Shown piece after piece: positions 33,289 to 44,839 of a stretch of 64,000 nucleotides of DNA. The DNA is from Rhyacophila brunnea. Lineage: Eukaryota; Arthropoda; Insecta; Trichoptera; Rhyacophilidae. Numbering within the stretch: the stretch's first letter is position 1; the number at the start of each line of letters is the position of its first letter. Location of the stretch: contig JAGYXB010001356.1 of NCBI GenBank assembly GCA_022495005.1, forward strand, positions 248,001 through 312,000, written 5' to 3'. Both the position numbers and the translations under genes were made by a program. A model generated the notes under the pieces. That model was not told the origin of the DNA. It did not search any database and saw nothing but the letters and a program-made list of their open reading frames with translations.

Positions 33289-33661
33289 TGCGTCAATTAC
33301 ATTGAGCTACTTTACGACCTGCTTGTTGCCGAATTTACAATTTGCCTGTAAAGTCGCCCAGTGTCATCATCGAACAAGCTAACAAGCAGATTGTAAACAC
33401 TGTACCGAGAAAAGTTGAAAGCCGGTCAACTTTACACGCTACACGTTGGTGTGTAGGCCTACTGCGTCTGCGCAGTAGAGCGCAGTAGCAACCTCCCGGT
33501 AAAAAAACGAACTAAGTTCTGTCAAAATGGTCGCTGGCTTGTGGCTTCTCAGCGAATGGAAAGTGTTGTGTGTCATCATCACAATCGCAGTACCTGAATC
33601 ACCCGCTATTAAATTCGCCAACAAACAGCTCGTAAAGTAGCTCAATGTAATTGACGCATTA
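33286..33661. mobile_element. 370-bp MITE with TTA duplication (PIF/Harbinger-like)
   Basis: The element lies at 33289-33658 with TTA at 33286-33288 and 33659-33661. About 50 bp of inverted ends match: tgcgtcaattacattgagct and ctactttacgasctg. The centre has a hairpin with gcctactgcg and cgcagta. The 68-codon minus frame inside has no domain. The left duplication lies at the edge of the TTAGG array. Confidence 0.86.
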
Positions 33662-33999
33662 AAGTGTCAAGATTTTATAGGTTCTTATTGTACATTTTCT
33701 AAGTTAGGTTACATTCTTTTCCGCAAATGTAATCGAAAAATATCTTTAAAAATTTTGTTGTCCCGTTACTAAGGTTACGGATTAAAAAAATATATATAAA
33801 ATTAATTGAATTAAATTATACAAATACCTCATAATACGTGTATTGATTCTAATTTCAGCCATGGTATCTTCAGTCATAAATGTATCGCTCTATAGCCTGA
33901 CATTTTTGAGTCTTTTAATTCCGTATAAATATTATAGAAGTATAAATAAAAAAACACGTGCAACAAAATACTAATAATATGCGATCTATTTTGTTTTTT

Positions 34000-34798
34000 T
34001 TTTTTTAATATGGGCAAAAATCGTTCCATTTTTAAACGGCTTTAATTCAATCGTGAAATAATATCTGTCCTGTAATAATTTAAAATGAAAACTCCAGTGT
34101 TGCCTGTAATTAAGAGGCGCATTAACACGGCGGCAATAAAAACGAAACTGTGGCAATACTTCCGCTCTGGAGGGCGCATTATAAAACGTCTTTATAACAA
34201 GGAAACTTTTCGCTGAATTACTCTTAGTAAATTTCTCATGGATCATTAATCCTTATGCAGACTCAAGCTTTTCAAAAAGGACGTTTTCGCTTCCTTTTGG
34301 CCTCCTTTATTTTCGTTTGTTCGCGGGAATAACACTTGTTTTTAGCGCGAAAGCTTGCTGCGAATTTATTTTTCGCTTTTTACAGTTAGTCACAGTGGCT
34401 ACGTTTGGAGCAAAGTGCATCCATCTCTTCTGTTAGATCGCTATTCATTACTTCATTAAGCTATTTTCTTTTAAAACACCGTTTAGTTTTTAGAGCTATA
34501 CGAAAAGTTTCATTTCAATCTCTAAACATAGCAAACGCAATTTGATGGTTTATGTATTTGTTTTCATATTCTGTTAAATGACTATTTATAAACTTATTGG
34601 AACACTTGATGGTAATCACAAAATTTACCTCCAAATACTAAACTATAAAATAACACAAGAAAACTACACAACATAATATCTGAAATATACAATGACATTA
34701 TTAATGGACGACGCACTCAATACCGTAGCTAGCAAGTAAATTCGCGCATTCGTATGTATAGGTAGACGTAACGCAATTTCCATTATGCGATATCACGC
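34000..34798. other. AT-rich stretch, probably single-copy
   Basis: No repeat partner. An 86-codon minus frame at 33986-34246 ends in a poly-lysine run encoded by a T tract and is not supported. Confidence 0.35.
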
Positions 34799-35000
34799 AT
34801 CGGGAATTTAAAGCAATATGACCTTTATTGTAATGGCGTTAGAGCAGTGTTTTGAATGTCAATGTTCATTTGAGCGAACCCGTTAGAACCAAACTATTCG
34901 GCAGACCTGACAAAAATCATCGGGAATTTATAGCAATATCACCTTTATTGTAATGGCGTTAGAACAGATTATGCCATTCGACAGACCCGACAAAAAAGTG
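34799..35000 (+). repeat. tandem duplication, 120-bp period
   Basis: The phrase atcgggaattta, agcaatatvacctttattg, taatggcgttaga starts at 34799 and again exactly 120 bp later at 34919. The second unit lacks about 40 bp in its middle but ends with the same gacagacc-gacaaaaa words. Confidence 0.85.
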
Positions 35001-35259
35001 AGTGTCATTTTTTTTTCTAGATGCTTCGTCCATATTAATGTCATTGGAAATATAAAAAATACGTTCACGCATTTTAAAAAGGCGCATATACGCGGTCGTA
35101 CCAGTGTATCCGGCTGAAACACAATTTAAGTCGAAACCTTTGGTTGGTAAGATGCCACGACTCATTGTCACATAGAAGTACGGGTAGCACGTACGCGTTT
35201 AACTAGTAGCATTTAGTCATCACAAAATCCATGCGACTGTTTTGGCTGAATGCAGACGT

Positions 35260-35415
35260 TTTAATTGTTGTTTTTTTTTTTTTTGCTTTCACTTGCTCAA
35301 CATATTAGGTCCATACTCTGATTCCAAATACAAATTGAATATACACTCATATACGAAAATACATTATGTGTATTTGCCAGACCCAGTATTCACACCTGGC
35401 ACCCACGGCATTATA
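35260..35415 (-). mobile_element. SINE family B, diverged minus copy
   Basis: Plus-strand landmarks are cacttgctcaacata, aggtccatac, tatgtgtatttgccagac, attcacacctggc (degraded B-box) and acccacggc. The 3' block is missing. Frames across it are by-products. Confidence 0.6.
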
Positions 35416-35561
35416 AGCCGACAATATAAATATTATATTTAATAAACACGAGTCATATGCGAACCGATAACTCAAAAGATAAGATCAATCGCCCGGATAA
35501 TGAACGATTTGATGTCCATGACCGTCTTTTTTCCTTGGATTTTTCCAATACCTAGGTATGT

Positions 35562-35605
35562 TTTCTGTGGTGTTTCAAAATTATGTACCTACTTTAAATA
35601 TGTAC
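35562..35605 (+). repeat. short tail fragment of the tRNA-headed family
   Basis: It has ttttctgtggtg and tcaaaattatgtacc. Too short for more. Confidence 0.4.
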
Positions 35606-36054
35606 TACAATACTCTTTCTTTGGTCTTTGCATTGGTGTAGTGAGTCTCATAAAGAACGCAATGACTAATAATAACATTTGTAGTTGTTTTTGTGATTCA
35701 AATAATAATAAAAAAGGTATTTCATATTTTGAATAGTCTATTCGTTTTTTCTGGTGAAATATTGTAGTTCCTTTAAAGTTTGTAGGCCTTAAGAACTGTA
35801 TGTACGTTAACCTTTTAAATGCCTCATGATGTTACTATGGCAGTATCTGACAGGCCGCAGATTTTTAATGACACGCGTTGAATGTAGAGCGAAGCTCTTA
35901 CTACAATCGCTGTAATACCTATAATTTGTGGCTTAGGCTATATAATTATTCAAACAGATGTCACTGTGTGCTTAATTTTTTAGATTATGCAAATCAATCG
36001 ACAGTGGCTAGTAATTTGAGTTTAAAGTCGGACGAGATAACTCACGAAATTTGT

Positions 36055-36954
36055 ATATATTACAGTGGCGAAGGGTGACTTTTTGAAAGAGGTAGGCTGT
36101 GGGAGTAACCATGCTTGTCAGATATATTTGCGGGAAATAAGAAGATAACCCAATATAATGAATAGGTACGCTAAAACGAAGAAATTTCAAAAGCTTAATT
36201 GGTTTGTTATAATTAGTTCATAAAAATAAGCAATTAGTTTGAATTACTTATGTATTTTCCTAAACATTTATAAACGTAACACACACTCAAAATATATTAC
36301 CTACCATCTATGAAAATATCCATTGTTGTATATATATTACGTTCCATAACAATTTATAATTTAACCCGTAAAACTAGACATTTTAAAATACTTCTATATT
36401 TAAAACACAGACTTAGGTAGCTACAATATCAGATATCTAAATTGTCTAATGAGTGAACTTATAAATAAATAAAAATCACGAGATAAATTATTTTATATTT
36501 TTAACAACAAATACATATTTATGTGATTGAATACCATAGAAATTATTTTTTAAATTATCTTCTTATTTTGAATAAATGTGCTCTCGCGACGTAAGCGCTA
36601 ACGAGACAGCTTATACATTTGTATGCGGGACGCCAGACATTTTGAAATAATGAGAAAAAAACTTCATATTGAAAACCCGTCGATTCACGCGAAAATAATC
36701 CTATACTTATGTGAAGCGAAACGCGGTGTGTTCTATTTTTAAACTTTCAAGAGATGCCATAGATGATGCTTATTGAAATGTGGGAAAAGATCGTAAAATT
36801 TTGACAATTATACGATAGATGTCTTTGGGCATATTGAATATATTATTATTTGTGATTATATAAATACGTCAACATGAAAATAAAAATTATTTTTCTTAAG
36901 AAGGTAGGCTTTAAAATAATCACCTAGTATGGAATCTTCGCCACTGATATATTA
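36055..36954. mobile_element. 884-bp hAT element with perfect 8-bp duplication
   Basis: The element lies at 36063-36946, beginning cagtggcgaaggg and ending, inverted, cagtggcgaag. The 8-bp duplication atatatta is at 36055-36062 and 36947-36954. A gaaggtaggct word is repeated inverted just inside both ends. The interior is AT-rich with a GC-richer part at 36.58-36.73 kb. No transposase motif can be read, so it is non-autonomous. It is the complete form of the left ends at 7.16, 16.21 and 21.82 kb. Confidence 0.88.
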
Positions 36955-37589
36955 TGCTGCCTGTTGGTCATTGCCTCATAGAGGAGAAAACTCGCTGAAG
37001 GCATTTATCTGGTTTATGAATAAGACAACCCTATAGAGTTATGACAAAACTGATTCTGACCTATCTTTATTATTATGTAACCTTTACTCGTTTATCCTTA
37101 GTATTTCATTCATCAACTATTAATATATCTGTAACAAAAACATTTTTATAATATATTTTTAAATGTCGTCAGTTTTTCCTAATAACTCTTAAATGGAATA
37201 ATTAATTATTTCACCGATAATAACTCAAAATCTACTCAAATAAAACTATCCCGGATGAATTTTAATTGCCGGTTAAACAGCATTAAGACGCCACTAAGGA
37301 ATTCCGAATGACCGTCTCTCAATTATTTTATTGAGAAACTTTGTATAACTTTCGCGAAGTAAGCTTTCGGGACTTCAACGTTTACTCTGAATCGGTGAAA
37401 GAATTCTAAATGCTGACATTTAGATTTATTAACGTTTCGAATAACCAATAGTATTGTCATTATATTATATACTTTGACATGATTAGCCTCATGGGAATAA
37501 ACAACTCAATCCGTGTCAGCATATTGATCGACGATATTAAATACATTACCGCAATTACAAAGTATTTAACATCCATTTCCGTAGTGTCC

Positions 37590-38030
37590 AATTATAGCAA
37601 ACTCAGTAAAAAGCTTACTGCAAATATTATTTCCATATACTTAATTAACTATATCCAATGATGCAAACTCAATCTAGTAGCTTACTCAATTATAATAATT
37701 ATTTCCTAAATATTCTTTTCAGGATATTATTTTGATTGTGAGTACGTCAATAAATAACGGATCATAATTCATTGAACATGTCACTCGAATATACGTTCCC
37801 GGTCTGTTAGTATCTCAGTCTCTGTATCGCTCCGCACAGCATCTCATTCTGCCAAGATTCGGACCTCGGAACAGTATCATAATTATTGTAACATACTCTT
37901 GTACATACCGACTGTATACGCTGCAAATAAAACTCGCTCCTCCACCTATCGGAACAACCATCAAATCTCGACTTCCTCATCCACAACACCATGACTCCCA
38001 CAGTGATGACCCCCACAGCTTTATTATATA
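37590..38030 (+). repeat. dispersed repeat F, copy 2
   Basis: It parallels the copy 1 kb downstream through gttg-less AT-rich sequence, gatattattttgattgt, tgtcactcgaatatacgtt, ccggtc, tcagtctctrtatcgc, ttcggacctcggaac, cgctgcaaataaaactcg and ccatgact. The minus 69-codon frame is chance. Arrangement with copy 3 could be a tandem duplication or a pair of LTRs. Confidence 0.66.
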
Positions 38031-38619
38031 ATATTATTACATATATGTCGACTTACTCGTATTCTTAGATGCATAGTGTTTCGAGTTACGTTAAATCGAA
38101 AGTGCGTCGATGTTTACTTATAATTTATAAACAAAAAAATCGTATTGAGTTTCAAACAAAAGTCATACAATCACGATTACAATAATTCATTGAATTATTA
38201 CGACTGCAGGTATTGAGTTAATTTTCTATTTTTTTTTAACAGTAATTCTCCGTTTTTAAGTACCGTGGCATAGAATTTTGAATATTTACGAAACATTCCA
38301 AGAAAATCATTAAATAAATATTCTCAAGTTATGTTGGAGATTGTTGACGGCCGTCTTTACTGTTGCAGTTAAGGCTTAAACGTTCGAGTAACTAAAACCA
38401 TTGGTCACGGCATGCCATTCCGTTTAAAATAACTCGCCCCAGTCACGCGCTAACTGTCGTCAAAAAGTTTAAATATTATTATTTCGCTTTTCGCTCCCTT
38501 ATAAAAAAAAATTCAACTCGTGGCAGCTGAATGTAAGCTTTGATATAATTATTTAAAATTAGAATTATTATTACTAAGATATAGAATTACAAATTCAATA
38601 TTAATAATACAAATTATAG

Positions 38620-39060
38620 GAAACTCGGTAAGGAGCTGACTTCAATAATTAATTCTGCTATACATTTTTAACTTAGTCAGTCATCCATTGACGCAAACGC
38701 CATATAATAACTGTCTCGATTATTTCAATAAAAAGAATATTATTTTGATTGTATAAATTGCGAATAATAATTCATCGAAAATGTCACTCGAATATACGTT
38801 TCCGGTCCGTTACTGTCGCAGTCTCTATATCGCTTCGCACTACATCTCATTGTACCGAGATTCGGACCTCGGAACATTATCAGAACTATAGTAACATAAC
38901 TTTACTACTATTATAACATACTCTTGTACCGACCCTTTACGCTGCAAATAAAACTCGCCCCTGCATCCATCTTCGACATCTTCATCACCAACCTCAACAC
39001 CATGACTTACGACACCTCTACAACTCCCACAGTGGTAACCCACATCGAACCCCACATGTA
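38620..39060 (+). repeat. dispersed repeat F, copy 3
   Basis: It has the same landmarks as copy 2 at an offset of about 1000-1010 bp, moderately diverged. It adds a small expansion (actactattataacat) at about 38.90 kb. The 590 bp between the copies carry no reverse transcriptase or gag words. Confidence 0.66.
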
Positions 39061-39061
39061 T

Positions 39062-39130
39062 ATACATAATTTTGAAAACACTTCAGAAAAAATATATTAT
39101 AACCAATAGAAAAAATCTTTTTGAAAAAAA
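39062..39130 (-). repeat. tail and body of the tRNA-headed family (minus)
   Basis: The plus strand has atacataattttgaaaac, acttcagaaaa, tatattataaccaatag, the inverse of the body at 28.22-28.28 kb. It is cut by the ccggtat-type element that follows. Confidence 0.56.
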
Positions 39131-39220
39131 TAATCGGTATTGTCCGATTTTTTAAACCGGTATTTCGGTATCGATAAATACTGGGATACCGGTTTTGAAA
39201 TACCGGTATTGCAATCCCTA
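39130..39220 (-). repeat. terminus of a ccggtat-type element
   Basis: The block aaaccggtatttcggtatcg, ccggtattgcaatccct ends at 39220. Similar ends are at 45.29-45.39 kb and at 50.24 kb. Inverted it reads tagggattgcaataccgg, a start word I associate with hAT-like elements; no partner end is found here. Confidence 0.4.
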
Positions 39221-41055
39221 AACGCAGCCTATTTTACAGAATATTGAAAATAGTTATGTAAAATTTACATTCTCATGTTTAACTTAACTTAATTTACTCA
39301 AATTAGTCATCGGTGTTCTTATGTTATTAGTCCAATCTTTAGCACAGTAATATATTATTTATTCAGGGACTACATGAAGAAAAGTATAAACTATAACACT
39401 TATTACTTGAATCAAAATATATTATATTATAACCCTTAAACTTATTCATAAAATTTAAATCCAATCAAATACGTAATCTCAATTATCATTTGCTCATAAA
39501 TAAAACGTCTATCTGCCCGTAAAGATTTTTTTTTATAAAAAAAAAAATATATATATATAAATCACTTTTTATGAATTTGTACTTAGCAGACCAATCATGG
39601 TTATCAGGCCAGTAACGCTTGGCTATTATTTCTTAAACCGCTTTTGGTAATGAATAAAGTTTTCCCACTTGACACTCCTCGGTAAGCCAGAAAATTTTTA
39701 ACGAGATTCTTCCAGTGACCCATTTCATAATTTAAAATTTTTAACAAGACCATTGCAAACATTTCACCACCTGTAAGCAGTTGGTTGACAGGAAATGATT
39801 TCAAATTTATTATGCATTTAAAACAATAGTATTCAAAAAGCAGTGACGGGTTAAGGCATATCAGACCCGATTTTTAGAGACCCACAATAGAAAAATAAAA
39901 CATAAATTCTAACTATGTCTTTATATGACTTGCGATAATACTTACAATAAAACAACCTATATAGATTCGTAGTAAAATACGAATGTTTATCTTTTCTAGA
40001 AAATATTAAGTCATATATTATTGAAAATGACACATGATGATGACACATAATAATATTAGTGTTCTTTTATTTATTATAACTGTGATCTGCAGAGACTAAG
40101 TTGTCATTCGGCCTCAGTAACTGTAATAATATGCCGAATTGATAGTAGGTACTAATACCTTTTAGAACTCAAGTGTGTGTTGTGGAGCTCTTGTTTCGGG
40201 CATTTTTGATTTTTGGGGAGTGAGGGACATTACAACGGGCACAGTTAATATAACACAGTTTAATTTGATGGCGCTCCGCGCAGAGCTGGGTTTATTTTTC
40301 TTCAATTATACAAACATTGATTTTATTACATTTGATTCGAGGAGCGAGGCTTTGGATTACACTTGTCACATGTCACGTGGGAGGATTAACTTTTAGTATA
40401 TTACACTGCACTGTTCATGTGATGGTTAATTAATTTAAGGGTGGTTATAATGAATTATTATTAATACGATAACGATAAGGGATGCACTGATTTTTATGAT
40501 AATAAAATACGCGCGGTCTACATTGTGATATCCTAGGCGTCAATCACGCCGTATATCGGGCTAAGGGTTGGTTCTCGTTTATCGCGGTATGGTGGTCATT
40601 CCGGTACTGCTTTAAAAATATCTCTCATTGTTCATTCTTGTAAAGGGTGGGAGGGAGATGCGTAGGAAGTCAGAAGAGTATGTCAGATAGATTCCATATA
40701 TCTGACATATCAGAATCTTCGGTTTTTTGCGGTTTTCGAAATGTCCCGTTACGGTTGGAGCGGCCTTGGGCTGCGACTAGCCTATAGCTACCCTCTTGTA
40801 CATGAGATTCGCCCCTCGTAAAAATCGCTTTTGAGATTTTATTTATTTATTAATGTTATTTAGTATTTACAGAGGTTGCAAACATTTGCAGGGCTGGTCA
40901 TTTATGATTTGATGTAGAATTCTGATGTGTGATTTGAGGCATTCTTTGGTGGGCGGGGTATATTTGGTGACAGTACCTACCTCCTTAAACACCTATAGTA
41001 GGTATACCTATACTTAACAGTACAATAAACCATGATGCCTAATGGTAGTCATATA
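39221..41055. other. AT-rich stretch, no gene supported
   Basis: A 73-codon plus frame at 40175-40396 has balanced composition but no recognised domain and no clear splice sites. A GC-richer block at 40.52-40.83 kb has no match in the window. Confidence 0.35.
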
Positions 41056-42135
41056 GTTTGCAGTTAAAATCAGAGGAACCATCGTAGATGTACTCTGACT
41101 TTGATAAACAACACATAGATGTACTGCAGTAGCAAAGACTCCATATTATAGCTTACCTTCTAAATAAAAAATATTTTTATTGCCTATTTAAATAATTATT
41201 TAATAATATTTCCATGTTATACAAAAAAAATATAATTTTCCAACGACATCAGTCTATAGGCATACTTATAATTATAAATTGATTGTCGACCAGATTAATA
41301 AATACAATTCAGATAAGCTATACCCAATACACTACATTTTGAAGCAGGGTTTTTAATGTGTGAGGGCCCTACAAAAATTAAACACACATTATAGACGTGC
41401 AAAGGTGTGTGTTTGATCCTTCAAATACACAAAATTGAATGAGCGTCAGTGCATAAACTGAGAGCAGTTGTTGTCAGAATGAAGAACAAGCTCAAACTTA
41501 GAATGCCATATTCTTGACATGTGTTTAAGTTTGTCCCATATTCTTCCATACTCAAGATCTGTTGCCTGTTACTCCACACCCGTTAGGTTTTTCAGTTTCC
41601 ATTAGTTCTGTGTCCCCTGTTATCTATGCTATAACGCAAACATTTAATCTAACAAAGCCAATGGCTTAAACTAATTTGGTACATTTCACGGATTACATAA
41701 TATAAACTATTCCACACGTATTGTAAAAAACACACGCACATAATGTGGAAACCTGAAGCTATAGGTATTTAAGCCTAACTTAGTATATATTATATTCTTT
41801 TTTGCACACAATCCGATCTCAAACGGTCGCATCCTCAAAACGCTGAACTACCGAGATAGTAGAATTTTCTAGCTTTTTAGTGCTTGTTGTCTTTTTTGTA
41901 AAATATAATATTTTTTATTCAGTAATATTTCTATGAACAAAATTCAAATTCAAGTCCTTGCAAATATGAATATTCTAAGACCCCCTTTCAGTTACCTACC
42001 ACAGACTACCTACCTTCAGGTGGCACCTTTCGCCACTGATGCATTGTAACCTCACCAAGAATCAGAGCCGGGACCCCCGAACGAAAAGCCAGTGCCTTAC
42101 GCTTGAAAGTCTTTAGCCTACAAGAGCCACCTATA
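41056..42135 (-). mobile_element. SINE family C (minus), split by a hAT element
   Basis: The head is at 42047-42135 (plus-strand landmarks caccaagaatcagagccggg and cagtgccttacg). In minus sense the tail should continue as tttatc-aaag; this is found only at 41126 and below (tgtttatcaaagtcagag), on the other side of the 912-bp hAT element. Confidence 0.6.
41119..42046. mobile_element. 912-bp hAT element inserted in a SINE
   Basis: The element lies at 41127-42038. It begins cagtagcaaaga and its inverted right end begins cagtggcgaaagg, with accttc and taggt words close inside. Flanks atgtactg and atgcattg agree at 6 of 8 positions, consistent with an old 8-bp duplication. It is similar in size and ends to the 884-bp element at 36.06 kb, and its interior (41.37-41.61 kb) is shared with 27.2-27.5 kb. 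No transposase can be read. Confidence 0.7.
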
Positions 42136-42139
42136 TATA

Positions 42140-43375
42140 CCCAGTGATCTAGTAAATAGATTTAATTACGTTTATATAAAAACTAATATTTTATATAACA
42201 AAGTAAAATTAAAAGCACACCACAAAGTGTCTCAATTTTTATATTACAAGTAAAGAATTTCGCGTAAAATCGTTTAACATTTCAGCGTCATAATGATCCA
42301 TTAGTACACTTTATAGTTCGTACTTAAGCGATATCTTTAAGAGCAACAAGTACAAAAATGCAGTAAAACGCAACATTTTTACTATTTTGATAATGAGGGT
42401 TGTATTCTCCCCATATTTTCTTATCATAATGCAACAACAAAGTATCGCGTACAAGAAAATAATAATCATTATTTCATACAGCCACGCGTACAACACTACC
42501 CTAATGAAACCATTCACGACTCTCGCCCCCTCTTGACTGCTAGCTGTTAATATTACAAAAACCATCCCTTATAATACAAGGTTTTCCGAAGAGTTTTCAC
42601 TTGTTGCCTCTAATAATGAACTAAGTATCTGATTTTTTTCGTAAGTTTTAATGTTTTCAACTGTCAATAATGATTTTTGCTAGAAAGACATTATAATGCA
42701 TCATAAAACCATATTATATCATAGATCATAGTGACTGGTAATAAATTATTAGCTGACTAATAATTAGTATCTAAATGTATGAAAATTATTTTATATTTAT
42801 AATTTTTTAATTTATTTATTCAACATTTAACTATTTCAAACAAAATATCAAAGTTTTTCGTCGATATACCTATAGAAGAAAAGAAAACCTCTATATATTA
42901 TGTATTATTATGTATACCTTCTACATAATATATCAGTATTTTAAACTGATTCGATTTCTGCTTCACATATAAATTAGAGGATTAATGCAAATGTATCAAG
43001 GCGTTTCATGAGAATAATTGTTTCGCGTGGATTTTTTAAATAATGTACCTATCAGTCGCGTTGGGTCCAGTGTAGAGGCAGAATACTAGTTCCATCTCAG
43101 CATTTTCTATATATATATACGTTTTATTTTACTTAAATATAATAGATATATTATTAAAAGAACATCTGAAAACTCATATAATAATATGCTACGATTAAAA
43201 AAAGAATATATTTGAATTAATATTTTGCCACAGCACATAAATATCGTAAATAAAGATAAGTAACTGCGATTAATTTGGACTTTGGAAAAATCATTTTTAA
43301 TACATCATTTGCTTCGTATAATATTCTCATTGGTATAGATTTGCGTTAGCAGATCATTTTGAGAGTTATGACATG
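42140..43375. other. AT-rich stretch, nothing recognised
   Basis: The 84-codon hydrophobic minus frame at 42311-42565 has a run of membrane-type residues, but such frames arise easily in this composition, and there is no other support. Confidence 0.35.
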
Positions 43376-43379
43376 GTTA

Positions 43380-43470
43380 TCAGTCGGGTTCAATCCACTG
43401 CTGGATGAAGATCTCTCTATAGCTCCTTACACCCTTTTCAGTTCCCAGGTCTTCGCTGACACGTATCTCT
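43380..43470 (-). pseudogene. LINE 3' terminus (minus)
   Basis: The minus strand reads ELYREIFIQQWIEPD followed by TGA TAA, matching the C-terminal phrase at 16.56 and 25.8 kb. There is no GAT run here. Confidence 0.46.
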
Positions 43471-44229
43471 TGGGTATATATTTAATATTAACGACTTAAG
43501 AGCATACATAAGTGAAACGGCAAATAATTTTCAACAATAGGTGGAACGAAATTTCGCATTAGTCGCATATCTCTGAGCGGCATTCAAGGTAGGAGCACAT
43601 CGTATATCGTGTAAATATGACTAAAAAACGTTATGCATGTACTCTAAAAAGGAAACATGACAATGAATATATTATTATTACTAATATAACAATAAACATA
43701 ACACTAAATGGACGCATGTTGAATTTTTATGACAAATTATGTTCCGTTCGGCACGCGTTATTAGCACAATCCGCGCGTCGCGTAGTTACGATCTTTTTAG
43801 ACCATGCCTCAGCTGAGGTATGTATACCCCTAATAATGTAACATTTTTTTCATAACCCCTAAAAACATACATCTTTTCTCATAGGTATATTTATAATATT
43901 ATAGGTAAGGTTTGAGATAAAATCGCTTTTTTCTTGTGAATACACCTAAATAAATAACCTAGGCATTATATCATAATTAAAATTTATTTTCGATATCTTA
44001 CCAGACCATAGTTGCATAGCTTCTTTTGAAAGATTGAAAGCTTACAATAAAGCTTGGCACGAAAACATCTATGCAACGAACAACGATTCGAACCAATCTA
44101 TACTTTAAACACCCCCGCTTCTCGAATGGAACAGGAGATAGGGTGGTTTGAGTGTTTCAGCTGGAAACCCGTAACTAACCATTATGGTCCGTGTTTGCCA
44201 ACCGTAAGTTAATTCTCCTCGCCGTGTTT

Positions 44230-44264
44230 CGTGGGCCATCCCCGCCCCTGGCTAATGGCCCACG
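44230..44264. other. perfect 10-bp hairpin
   Basis: Stem cgtgggccat (44230-44239) pairs with atggcccacg (44255-44264) around a 15-nt C-rich loop. It lies in a GC-rich island (44.15-44.29 kb). It could be a remnant of a MITE or a structured RNA; nothing more can be said. Confidence 0.5.
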
Positions 44265-44699
44265 ACTCGCTACTTTTGCCCACTGTGCAGTGTCAAAATG
44301 TTTAACACGGAAAACCATAACAATCTATTACAGTATGTAAATTATTTCACATGCGTTTCTCACCTCGGCTGTCTCATTAATGATTTAACATGAGAAAGTA
44401 TTACCTTTTTTTTGTAATGTTTGTAATGGAAATGGTTAGTTTGGTAAAAAACGTTTTTTTTTTAATAATCATGACCGTGCTTTTTCGTACAAGGTGTTTG
44501 AGAGAGTTTATGGTGAAATTGAAAATTTCCCTCAATTACATTTTTTGGGTGAAGTGTACAGTTGATTATATTCCTCTATTTATGAATTTAATAATTTTAT
44601 GAACAGATTTTAGTATGTTGTGAAGTGCTCTGGTGTTTGTGTGTTAAGTGTGTGTGTTAAGTGTTTGGAAGAAAAATTTCATGATTATATTGTCTATAG

Positions 44700-44830
44700 A
44701 GACCTACAAGAGTCCATCGCTCCTTTTCTAGTATTGGGCAGTCGTTGATGACATTTCTTATAATTTGAGATGTGTAGCCGTCACATGGACAGCAGTCATC
44801 ATTCATCATTTTAAATCTTTTTGGATAGGA
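44700..44830 (-). pseudogene. LINE RNase H-tail fragment (minus)
   Basis: The minus strand reads MNDDCCPCDGYTSQ, then NVINDCPILEKERW. Cys-x-Cys, then a spaced His-or-Asn, then CP is the zinc-knuckle tail of I/R1/Jockey LINEs. About 40 codons only. Confidence 0.45.
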
Positions 44831-44839
44831 TATGATTTT

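Noticed and set aside
33849..33974. Acceptor-like tctaatttcag followed by ccatgg and a 37-codon frame
   Set aside because: The pyrimidine tract is weak and the peptide is short and hydrophobic as expected by chance; no donor or further exon.
44390..44602. Membrane-protein-like plus frame
   Set aside because: Runs of Phe/Leu/Ile come from T-rich DNA; no start context, splice signal or conservation evidence.
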